From assembly GCA_946403845.1 (NCBI GenBank), contig CAMJBL010000001.1:108605-172604 (forward strand): DNA of 64,000 nt, given 5' to 3'. This DNA comes from an uncultured Prevotella sp. Lineage in GTDB: Bacteria; Bacteroidota; Bacteroidia; Bacteroidales; Bacteroidaceae. Made by a program: the position numbers and the translations under genes. The notes below the pieces were generated by a model. That model saw only the letters and a list, made by a program, of their open reading frames with translations. It searched no databases and was not told the DNA's origin. Shown here piece after piece: positions 18,285 to 26,609 of the stretch. The number at the start of each line of letters is the position of its first letter. The first letter of the stretch is position 1.

Positions 18285-19046
18285 ATGGAAAAAATGAAAC
18301 TTTTCTGCGCTTTTGTGATATGTGTCGCAATATGCGCTTGTAGTGAGACGAAGAAGAAATCTTCGGAGTTACAAAATTTGTACAATCTAATTATCATTGA
18401 TGAGAGTGGGTCTATGTGGACTATCGAAAAAGAAGCTGTAAGCGGATTGAATGAAACGTTTCAGACTATCGCTGCTGCTCAGAAAGAGCATACACAACAG
18501 AGGCATTTTGTTAGCCTTGTCACATTCAATAGCTTGCGGATTCACAATGTCTATGATAGAAAACCTATTGGGGAGGATAGCTTAAAATGGGATGACTATC
18601 ATCCACGAGGCTGTACTCCGTTATTTGATGCTATGGGAAGTGCAATAGATAGCCTTAGGAAGTATGTAACGGCTGATGATATTGTGTTGGTGACGATTAT
18701 TACTGATGGACTGGAGAATGCTTCGAAAAAATATAGTGGTAAACATATTAAGGAAATGGTTTCTGAGTTGAAGTCGCAGGGATGGGTATTCGCTTATATC
18801 GGCACGAATCAAGATGTAGATTCTATTGCAGATGAAATAGGCGTGCGAAACAGAATGGGATACCATTATTCGTCAGAAGGTGTTCGGGATATGTGGGAAA
18901 CAGATAAAGAGAGCAGACTGAGACTTTATTATAGTGCTGCTCACGAGGGGAGATCTGCTATTGATGAGAACTATGGGTATTATAATAAAAGAAAAAATGG
19001 GGCCTCGAAAGGAGAAACTTCTACTATCAAACAAAATGATAAATAA
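18285..19046 (+). CDS. vWA-domain lipoprotein
   Basis: Lipobox-like VAICAC; MIDAS LIIIDESGSMW; CTPLFDAMGSAID; ITDGLENAS. Confidence 0.88.
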   Translation: MEKMKLFCAFVICVAICACSETKKKSSELQNLYNLIIIDESGSMWTIEKEAVSGLNETFQTIAAAQKEHTQQRHFVSLVTFNSLRIHNVYDRKPIGEDSLKWDDYHPRGCTPLFDAMGSAIDSLRKYVTADDIVLVTIITDGLENASKKYSGKHIKEMVSELKSQGWVFAYIGTNQDVDSIADEIGVRNRMGYHYSSEGVRDMWETDKESRLRLYYSAAHEGRSAIDENYGYYNKRKNGASKGETSTIKQNDK

Positions 19047-19054
19047 GTCTAGAT

Positions 19055-19669
19055 ATGGTTCACATTATTATTTGGGTAATTATACTCGGTGTTTATTACT
19101 TCTACCATGTTTATAAGGCAAGTGTGGAGGAAAAGGAGGCAGAGGAAGATCGGTTCTTTGAAGAGCTAAAGAATGGTGATAGTCATAATGAAATTGTCAC
19201 TGAGGAGCCTGCGTATCTTGATGAAAAAACTACCACAGAATTGGTTTTATGTACCTTGCGTAAAATTGGTTGCGAACCTGAGACAGAGGAACAAGGGGAT
19301 CTATGGAGGGTCTACTTTACTTATCAAGGGGAAAAGTTTGCGATAGAATGTAATGACAGCTGTAGATTCATCGTAATATATGACACATGGTGGTATCAGA
19401 TGTCTGTCTATAGTGACGTCGAAGATATTGCTAATCTTCATAAAGTGATAAATCTTGCAAATCAACAGGCTAGTGTAACGGTCATCCACACTGTTAATCA
19501 GGAGATTGAAGAAATAGGTGTTCACAGCAGAAGAAATATATTGTTCATTCCACAGATTCCTGAGATTGATCAATATCTTGTCAGCGTTTTGAATGAATTC
19601 TTCAAGGTTCAGAGGTATGTGGTGACAGAATTGGAAAAGTGTAAAGTAAGAGAAGAACAAAGTATATAG
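19055..19669 (+). CDS. Membrane-anchored YbjN-like protein
   Basis: N-terminal TM; LRKIGCEPETEEQGDLWRVYFTYQGEKFAIECND...NLANQQASVTVIHT resembles the YbjN / T3SS-chaperone-like fold. Confidence 0.45.
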   Translation: MVHIIIWVIILGVYYFYHVYKASVEEKEAEEDRFFEELKNGDSHNEIVTEEPAYLDEKTTTELVLCTLRKIGCEPETEEQGDLWRVYFTYQGEKFAIECNDSCRFIVIYDTWWYQMSVYSDVEDIANLHKVINLANQQASVTVIHTVNQEIEEIGVHSRRNILFIPQIPEIDQYLVSVLNEFFKVQRYVVTELEKCKVREEQSI

Positions 19670-19674
19670 GAGTT

Positions 19675-20100
19675 ATGACAGATTACGAGTACATTATTAA
19701 TCAGGTAAAGAAATTCCATTTTTCAAAATGGGATGATGATGAGTTAAGGAAGTGCGTTGATAAACTGCCCAAGCTGTCGAGGCAGGAGTTGGTAATGCTT
19801 TATCAGAGCAGGTGGTTGGGTAATGAGACAACGTTTAAGGATGCCATTTTTAATCTATTGTTTAAGGAACGAATAGAGGAGAGGGACAAGAAGATCAAGG
19901 CGATGAATGTGGATGAACTGATTGAGAACCTGCACGACGAAAACGGTTATGGGAAGTTCATCGTGCTTGAAATGAAAGAGCGTTATGACTCGCTTGACGA
20001 TGAGGATAGGGTGAAGATTTTTGATACGCTGGCTGAGACGACCAAAGCGAATCAGAAGTGGGCTGAGAGTAAGAGGAAACAATTGAATGCTGACAAGTAA
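19675..20100 (+). CDS. Hypothetical helical protein
   Basis: 141-aa ORF in the operon, tight spacing. Confidence 0.65.
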   Translation: MTDYEYIINQVKKFHFSKWDDDELRKCVDKLPKLSRQELVMLYQSRWLGNETTFKDAIFNLLFKERIEERDKKIKAMNVDELIENLHDENGYGKFIVLEMKERYDSLDDEDRVKIFDTLAETTKANQKWAESKRKQLNADK

Positions 20101-20105
20101 ACTAT

Positions 20106-21617
20106 ATGCCAGGACAAAGGAATAATAATAGGCGCGCGCAACAACCATTGGATCTTTCCTATGGTCATGTGATGCCTCAGGCTCCGGAAATAGAGAAAGC
20201 TGTGCTGGGAGCGATGATGATAGACAAGGATGCCTATCTGGAGGTGTGCAATTTGTTGAGGCCAGAGAGCTTCTACGAGCCAAGAAACCAAATGGTGTAT
20301 GATGCTATTCTGCAGCTGAGCAGGGATGAGAGCCCTGTGGATGTGCTGACTGTGACAAATATGTTGGGGAAAATGGGTAAACTCGATGAGGTAGGAGGAC
20401 CTGGTTACATTGCAGAACTGAGTTCGAGGGTAGCCACTTCCGCCAATATCGAATATCATGCCAACGTAGTGGCGGAGAAATTCTTGTCACGTCAGATGAT
20501 TGAATATGTCAATGTCATTGGAAAGAAGGCATTCGATGAGACCTACGACATTAGGGACGTGATGCAGGAGGCTGAGGAAACTCTCTTGGAACTGTCGATG
20601 AAAAACATGAAGAAAGACTATTCTGCATTGGGGCCAGTTGTTGACAGAGCGGTCAAGGCTGTAGAGGAAGCTTATGCCAACAACGGAAGTTTTACAGGTA
20701 TTCCATCTGGCTTATACAAACTCGATGATATCACATGCGGATGGCAAAAGTCGGACCTTGTGATTATCGCGGGCCGTCCTGCGATGGGCAAAACGGCCTT
20801 TGCACTCTCTGTGGCGAAGAATATCGCTGTGGATCAGAAGAGACCTATAGCGTTTTTCTCACTGGAAATGTCGGATGTACAGTTGGCAAATCGATTGATG
20901 TCGAATGCTTGCGAGATAGATGGAAAGAAACTGCTCAGCGGACAGTTGGATAGAGAGGATTGGAAAAGGCTTGATAGAACTCTAAGTGTACTGACTGATG
21001 CACCGTTGTTTGTGGATGATACGGAAGGCCTCTCAGTGATGGAACTGAGGACAAAGGCTCGCAGGCTTCAAAGGGAACATCATATTGAACTGATCATGAT
21101 TGATTACCTGCAACTGATGACAGCAAGCGGTATGAGATATAATAGTCGTCAGGAGGAGGTGTCGCTGATTTCGCGTTCGTTGAAGGGCTTGGCGAAGGAA
21201 TTAAATATACCAGTATTGGCTTTGAGCCAATTGAATCGTGGCGTGGAATCGCGGGAAGGTGCAGAAGGGAAACGGCCTCAATTGTCTGACCTCAGGGAGT
21301 CGGGAGCCATCGAGCAGGATGCGGATATGGTGATTTTCCTACATCGTCCGGAGTATTACCATATCCTTATGAGTGAAGATGGATTCACAGACTATCGGGG
21401 TAAGGCAGAGGTGATTGTATCCAAACATCGTAAGGGCGCAACAGGTATCGTCACGATGGACTTTATGGGAGAATATACACGTTTCGCAAATCCGGAGGAT
21501 AGAAAACTTGGAAATAGCTCGCCACGAGATGGCGGAGAGGTTAGGGACTCTGCTGTGAATGGAGAGAATAATGACTTGCCTTTTCCTCCTGCGGATAATA
21601 ATCCTCCTGAAGTATGA
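20106..21617 (+). CDS. dnaB: Replicative DNA helicase DnaB
   Basis: VMPQAPEIEKAVLGAMMIDKDAY, IIAGRPAMGKTAFALS, IMIDYLQLM, SQLNRGVESR, DLRESGAIEQDADMVIFLHRPEYY. Confidence 0.95.
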   Translation: MPGQRNNNRRAQQPLDLSYGHVMPQAPEIEKAVLGAMMIDKDAYLEVCNLLRPESFYEPRNQMVYDAILQLSRDESPVDVLTVTNMLGKMGKLDEVGGPGYIAELSSRVATSANIEYHANVVAEKFLSRQMIEYVNVIGKKAFDETYDIRDVMQEAEETLLELSMKNMKKDYSALGPVVDRAVKAVEEAYANNGSFTGIPSGLYKLDDITCGWQKSDLVIIAGRPAMGKTAFALSVAKNIAVDQKRPIAFFSLEMSDVQLANRLMSNACEIDGKKLLSGQLDREDWKRLDRTLSVLTDAPLFVDDTEGLSVMELRTKARRLQREHHIELIMIDYLQLMTASGMRYNSRQEEVSLISRSLKGLAKELNIPVLALSQLNRGVESREGAEGKRPQLSDLRESGAIEQDADMVIFLHRPEYYHILMSEDGFTDYRGKAEVIVSKHRKGATGIVTMDFMGEYTRFANPEDRKLGNSSPRDGGEVRDSAVNGENNDLPFPPADNNPPEV

Positions 21618-21880
21618 CGATTGAAGAGGTTATTGACAGGGCTGTGATGTTGAGGCAGACGATAGAGATTGAGTATTGCACGCGAAGTGGGAGCGTGTTT
21701 ACATGCAGGATCTCTGATATCGTTTATTCTCAGTATTATGGTGGTGGCTATATTCAGGCCTTCCGCGAGGATATGGGAGAGGAACGGACATTCAAAGTCA
21801 GCAGAATCCAAAAGGTGAATGGTCATTCGTTTTCGAGAATCTTTTGGAATCAGATAGGCGATAATTTTAATAGGATATAG
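21614..21880 (+). CDS. Standalone WYL-domain-like protein
   Basis: QTIEIEYCTRSGSVFTCRISDIVYSQYYGGGYIQAFREDMGEERTFKVSRIQKV follows the WYL domain pattern; overlaps dnaB end by 4 bp. Confidence 0.6.
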   Translation: MTIEEVIDRAVMLRQTIEIEYCTRSGSVFTCRISDIVYSQYYGGGYIQAFREDMGEERTFKVSRIQKVNGHSFSRIFWNQIGDNFNRI

Positions 21881-21888
21881 ATGTTAGT

Positions 21889-22476
21889 ATGAGGAAGTTT
21901 TTGTTTGGGGTGATACTGGTGGTGGGCGTTAGCGCTTATTTTGCTAGGAGTGGGCAGAGTAAGGAGAAGAAGGTGGTCGTGCATGACACAATCTTCAAAG
22001 ATACACAATATATTACGGAACGTGACACGGTGTTCTATGATGCGAAATGGTTGCGGAATCAGTTTCAGGTTGCACCTAAGGCATATTGGAAAAACTATGG
22101 AGATGGGTACGAGGTTGAATTTCCTGATTTTATGAATAAGGTGTTATTGAACAAAGGGGAACGGAATCTGAAGGTGGAATATCATGGTATCAGTATGGTC
22201 GTTAGTGCCTATGATGATGAGTTTGAGATGCCCGTATTGGAGAAATATGAGGGCCTGAATATGTCTGCGGTGACGAAATCTATGGCCGATAGTTCGTTTC
22301 TGTTGGCTGGGAAGTGTGATAAAAACAAGTTTTACTTTGAAAAGGACATCAAACTGAAGAACCGTACTTGGCTGTATCTCCGTGTGGAATTTCCACGAGA
22401 ATTGACCTGGGCTGTAGATCCACTGCTGCATTATGTGAAGGATTATGACCCAAAGAATAAAGTAGAAGGAGCGTGA
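21889..22476 (+). CDS. Membrane-anchored hypothetical protein
   Basis: N-terminal hydrophobic segment FLFGVILVVGVSAYFA; operonic. Confidence 0.65.
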   Translation: MRKFLFGVILVVGVSAYFARSGQSKEKKVVVHDTIFKDTQYITERDTVFYDAKWLRNQFQVAPKAYWKNYGDGYEVEFPDFMNKVLLNKGERNLKVEYHGISMVVSAYDDEFEMPVLEKYEGLNMSAVTKSMADSSFLLAGKCDKNKFYFEKDIKLKNRTWLYLRVEFPRELTWAVDPLLHYVKDYDPKNKVEGA

Positions 22477-22477
22477 T

Positions 22478-23053
22478 ATGAAAGAATTGATTCGGAAAGC
22501 CGTTACTTGGGTACTGGTGATATTGGCTGGATTTTTGTCCTTGGCTGTCATCATGATGTGTTGTTTGACGATTAGCTCTATGCTTTGTCTTGGTTATGTA
22601 GCGATAATCCTATATTGCCTTATACCCAGGTCGTGGAGCTATGTGGGCATTTCGTTGTCGGTTATTGCTGCCTGTTTGTATATTTGTGCCATGTTTCTTT
22701 GTCTTTTTTATCAACCTGGCAGTGTCTTGCTGTCAGCTTTGTTGCCAATTATGGCGGTATTAGCGATGCTGAAAGGCAAACCACTATGGATGTGGGGTCT
22801 TGTTGCGTTGATATTTCTGGCAATGGGTGTGTTTAGCTTGTTTTATAATGATATTATTGGGCCTATGACATTTATGATTTGTGATCGACCCATTGATGTG
22901 CCTGCACAATGGGGCCACTGCTACCGTCTGTTCTGGAGTGCTTTGTTGTTTAATATTGTGGCTTATCGGGCTGGCATTCTGTCGATTCTTGTTCTAAGTG
23001 GCATTTCTTTATATAAAAGATATCGCAAGCCTTGCGAGGATTTGGAAGTATAG
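22478..23053 (+). CDS. Multi-pass membrane protein
   Basis: Several hydrophobic helices across 191 aa. Confidence 0.75.
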   Translation: MKELIRKAVTWVLVILAGFLSLAVIMMCCLTISSMLCLGYVAIILYCLIPRSWSYVGISLSVIAACLYICAMFLCLFYQPGSVLLSALLPIMAVLAMLKGKPLWMWGLVALIFLAMGVFSLFYNDIIGPMTFMICDRPIDVPAQWGHCYRLFWSALLFNIVAYRAGILSILVLSGISLYKRYRKPCEDLEV

Positions 23054-23076
23054 AAAATCTTTGCTAACTTTGTGGC

Positions 23077-23661
23077 GTGATAGAACAAGAAGGACAAATG
23101 ACCCCTGAGGAAGCGGCTCTGGAGGTGAGAAAACTGGCGGAGCAACTGATGGCAGCAGACAGGAAGGACCTGCTGTTGAAGGCTATAGGCGTGCCTACGC
23201 TAGAGGCGTTACGCATCGAAGCTGCGAAGGGAGAGTTGTCGCGACTAGTGATAACGGCTGACTACCGTTTTATGCTAGTGGACTATCATGTGGAAGTGGA
23301 ACTGCAGCCTGTACACAAGGCGGTGTATCTATTGTTTTTGGCGCATCCCGAGGGTCTCGAGTTCAAGCGGTTGACTGACTACAGAGAGGAACTGAAGGGC
23401 TACTATATGCAGACGGCGAAGCTGTTGGATAAGGAGAAGATCGAAGAGGGCGTGAAACATCTGGTGGATCCGCTCGATAATGCTATCAACGAGAAGTGCT
23501 CGCGTATCAAGAAGGTGTTTCTTGAACTGATGGACGAATATCGGGCGAGCTACTACTTTATCAGTAGCCATACGCAAAAGCATGTCGCTGGACGGGTCTG
23601 GTATGAAAGACTGAAAATCATTACGCTTCCAAGAGAACTGGTAATAAGGGAATATTTATAG
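23077..23661 (+). CDS. Soluble protein homologous to the C-terminal domain of the 16789-18192 product
   Basis: GTG start; RLVITADYRFMLVDYHVEVELQPVHKAVYLLFLAHPEGLEFKRLTDYREEL...AINEKCSRIKKVF...ITLPRELVIREYL. Confidence 0.8.
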   Translation: MIEQEGQMTPEEAALEVRKLAEQLMAADRKDLLLKAIGVPTLEALRIEAAKGELSRLVITADYRFMLVDYHVEVELQPVHKAVYLLFLAHPEGLEFKRLTDYREELKGYYMQTAKLLDKEKIEEGVKHLVDPLDNAINEKCSRIKKVFLELMDEYRASYYFISSHTQKHVAGRVWYERLKIITLPRELVIREYL

Positions 23662-23679
23662 TTTAGAGTTAAGAGATAC

Positions 23680-24936
23680 ATGGGTGAGGAGATTATACCG
23701 TTTTTTCCTGAGGTGAGGGACCAGATGCAGGGCATCATCAAGGTTGTGGGCGTTGGAGGCGGAGGCTGCAACGCTGTGAGGAATATGTACAGCGAGGGCG
23801 TGGAGGGTGTGACGTATGCTGTGTGTAATACGGATAGCCAGTCGCTCTCGCGTTCGCCAGTGCCTGTGAAGATCCTGCTGGGCAAGTCTGGTCTTGGTGC
23901 AGGCGGTGAGCCTCAGGTAGGTAAGCTGGAGGCGGAAACGAATATCAATGATATTGTGAAACTGTTCTCAGACGGTACGAAGATGGCGTTCGTAACGGCA
24001 GGTATGGGTGGCGGTACGGGTACGGGTGCTGCGCCTGTCATTGCTGGGGTGGCCAAGGATATGGGCATTCTGACGGTGGGTGTGGTGACGATTCCCTTCG
24101 CTTTTGAGAAGAAACGTAAGATTATCAAGGCGCTGAAGGGGGTCGACGAACTGCGCAAGAATGTTGACGCACTGTTGATTGTGAACAATGAGCGCCTTTG
24201 TGATGTGTATTCGGATTCGGATATCCCCATGAAGGAGGCCTTCGTGAGGGCTGACAATATCCTGATGAATGCGGTAAAGGGTATCTCGGAACTGATCACC
24301 CTACCCAGCGACGGTGGTATCAAGAGCGACTTCCGCGATGTGGAGACCACGATGAAGAATGGTGGGGGCGCCATCATGGCAATGGGTCGCGCCAATGGTG
24401 ATCATCGTGTGGAGCGGGCTATCCTGAATGCGCTTGACTCACCGCTGCTATATGGCAACGATATAGAGAAGGCCAAGCGTGTCCTCTTTAATATTTATGC
24501 GAGCGACGAGCATCCGATTTTTGTGAGGGAGTTGCAGGAGATCGATGATTTCTTTGACCAGCTGGATCCTAACATTGATGTGATCTGGGGAACGGCTACT
24601 GACGATTCGCTGGGTGAGGACATTAAGGTGACGATCTTGGCGACGGGTATGGAGAATCGTCTGGAAGAGGAGGTGAAAACCGATGTGCATCAGAATGAGG
24701 ATGACTATTATGAGGACTTGATTAACAGACTTTATAAACCAGCGAAGAAAACGCCAACGATGGCTGCAGTCATCACGCAACAGGAAATAGAGTTTGAGGT
24801 GGAGCCGGCTCCAGAGCCTGAACCTAAGCCTGAGCCTATTCCAGAACCAGAACCTGAGCCCGAAGAAAAAGAACCAACGATTCTGGATAAATGGAAGAAT
24901 TGGTTGAATAATCTGGTGAATGATGTTGTAGAGTAA
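23680..24936 (+). CDS. ftsZ: FtsZ homologue
   Basis: IKVVGVGGGGCNAVRNM, MAFVTAGMGGGTGTGAAPVIA, VDALLIVNNERL; C-terminal PEPEPKPEP linker and DKWKNWLNNLVNDVVE. Confidence 0.93.
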   Translation: MGEEIIPFFPEVRDQMQGIIKVVGVGGGGCNAVRNMYSEGVEGVTYAVCNTDSQSLSRSPVPVKILLGKSGLGAGGEPQVGKLEAETNINDIVKLFSDGTKMAFVTAGMGGGTGTGAAPVIAGVAKDMGILTVGVVTIPFAFEKKRKIIKALKGVDELRKNVDALLIVNNERLCDVYSDSDIPMKEAFVRADNILMNAVKGISELITLPSDGGIKSDFRDVETTMKNGGGAIMAMGRANGDHRVERAILNALDSPLLYGNDIEKAKRVLFNIYASDEHPIFVRELQEIDDFFDQLDPNIDVIWGTATDDSLGEDIKVTILATGMENRLEEEVKTDVHQNEDDYYEDLINRLYKPAKKTPTMAAVITQQEIEFEVEPAPEPEPKPEPIPEPEPEPEEKEPTILDKWKNWLNNLVNDVVE

Positions 24937-24967
24937 AAACGTCATGCACGAGAAAAACTGAATATAA

Positions 24968-25000
24968 TTTGGTTTTCTGCTTGCTTATTCGTACCTTTGC
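24968..25000 (+). promoter_or_regulatory. Bacteroidetes-type promoter very close to the helicase ATG
   Basis: TTTG 24968-24971, N20, TACCTTTGC 24992-25000; ATG at 25004. Confidence 0.7.
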
Positions 25001-25003
25001 AAT

Positions 25004-26563
25004 ATGATTCAGGACGAGCTGAAATATAGGATTCTGCAGACGTTGGGGTTTGAGCCGACGGCGGAGCAGGAGCAGGCGCTGGAGGTGTTTGCGCGGTTTA
25101 TGACCGACAGGGCAGAGCACGTGGTGATGATACTGCGGGGCTCGGCGGGAACGGGAAAGACCACGCTGGCGGGGGCTATCGTCAGGGCCTTGACGGCGCT
25201 GAACCAGAAGCTGATGCTGTTGGCACCGACGGGTCGTGCAGCGAAGGTGTTCTCGCTTTATTCGGGACATGCTGCCTATACCATCCATAGGCGTATCTAT
25301 CGGCAGAAATCGGCTGGCGACCTGAGTTCGTTCAGTCTGAATGACAACCTGAACAAGGATATGCTGTTTATCGTGGACGAGGCGTCGATGATCTCGAATC
25401 TGGGCTTGGGCGATATGGCATTCGGTAGCGGATGTTTGTTGGACGATCTGATGCAGTTCGTCTACAACGGCCAGAACTGTCGCCTGCTGCTCATCGGCGA
25501 CAAGGCGCAGTTGCCGCCTGTGGGCGAGGAGGAGAGTCCGGCGCTGTCGGCTTCGGTGCTACGAGGCTATGGCATGGAGGTGTATGAGAGCGACCTGAAC
25601 CAGGTGCTCAGGCAGAGTGAGGGCTCGGGGATTCTGTGGAATGCGACGAGGATTCGAGGAGTGGGGAGTGAGGAGTGTGGAGTGAGAATAGACTTGCCAA
25701 AGATAAGACTAAAAGGGTTTGCGGATATCCAGGTGGTGCCGGGCGATGAGTTGGTGGAGTCGCTGGCGAGCAGTTACAGCCGGGTGGGGATGGACGAGAC
25801 GATGGTGATCACCCGCAGCAATAAACGGGCGAACATCTATAATCAGGGCATCCGCAACATGGTGCTCGACCGCGATAGTGAACTGTCGAGGGGCGACTTG
25901 CTGATGATCGTGAAGAACAATTATTATTGGGTTGAAAAGTTGACAGTTGACAGTTTACAGTTTACAGATGATTACTCTGCTGCAGAAGGAGGGCTTGCAA
26001 GCAAATCCGCTCGACCCGAAGGGGCGCTTTCCTCAGAAAGAACTGTAAACTGTAAACCATCAACTGTAAACAAATTGTCTTTTATTGCGAATGGCGACAG
26101 GGCGGTGCTGCAAAGGGTGAGGCATGTGCAGGAACTTTACGGATTCCGTTTCGCTGAGGCTACGATGACCTTTCCTGATTACGACGACTACGAACTGACG
26201 GCGACGGTGATATTGGACTCGCTCACCACCGAGGCACCGGCCCTCACGCGCGACCAGCAGGAACAACTTTATAACGCCGTGCTCGAAGACTATAGCGATA
26301 TTCCCAGAAAAGCAGATCGCATAGAGAAACTGAAAAACGACCGGTTTTATAATGCGCTGCAGGTGAAGTTCGCCTATGCCGTGACCTGTCATAAGGCGCA
26401 GGGTGGACAGTGGGCGCATATCTATCTGGATCAGGGATATATGACGGATGATATGCTCACATCCGACTATATCCATTGGCTCTACACCGCTTTTACACGT
26501 GCAACGGAGAAGCTGTTTCTGGTGAATTGGCCGAAAGGGCAAATAGAAGAGGTAAAAGATTAG
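25004..26563 (+). CDS. RecD/Pif1-like ATP-dependent DNA helicase (AAA_30, UvrD_C_2)
   Basis: LRGSAGTGKTTLAGAIV, IVDEASMI, LLIGDKAQLPPVG, VTCHKAQGGQW, WLYTAFTRA. Confidence 0.92.
   Translation: MIQDELKYRILQTLGFEPTAEQEQALEVFARFMTDRAEHVVMILRGSAGTGKTTLAGAIVRALTALNQKLMLLAPTGRAAKVFSLYSGHAAYTIHRRIYRQKSAGDLSSFSLNDNLNKDMLFIVDEASMISNLGLGDMAFGSGCLLDDLMQFVYNGQNCRLLLIGDKAQLPPVGEEESPALSASVLRGYGMEVYESDLNQVLRQSEGSGILWNATRIRGVGSEECGVRIDLPKIRLKGFADIQVVPGDELVESLASSYSRVGMDETMVITRSNKRANIYNQGIRNMVLDRDSELSRGDLLMIVKNNYYWVEKLTVDSLQFTDDYSAAEGGLASKSARPEGALSSERTVNCKPSTVNKLSFIANGDRAVLQRVRHVQELYGFRFAEATMTFPDYDDYELTATVILDSLTTEAPALTRDQQEQLYNAVLEDYSDIPRKADRIEKLKNDRFYNALQVKFAYAVTCHKAQGGQWAHIYLDQGYMTDDMLTSDYIHWLYTAFTRATEKLFLVNWPKGQIEEVKD
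25939..26071. repeat. 29-bp inverted repeat with ~75-nt loop, in frame inside the helicase gene
   Basis: gttgacagttgacagtttacagtttacag (25939-25967) vs ctgtaaactgtaaaccatcaactgtaaac (26043-26071), 3 mismatches. Confidence 0.9.
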
Positions 26564-26609
26564 AGGTGAGAGGATACCGTGATAAACAGAAGAAGTTTCT
26601 GGTGTTGGA

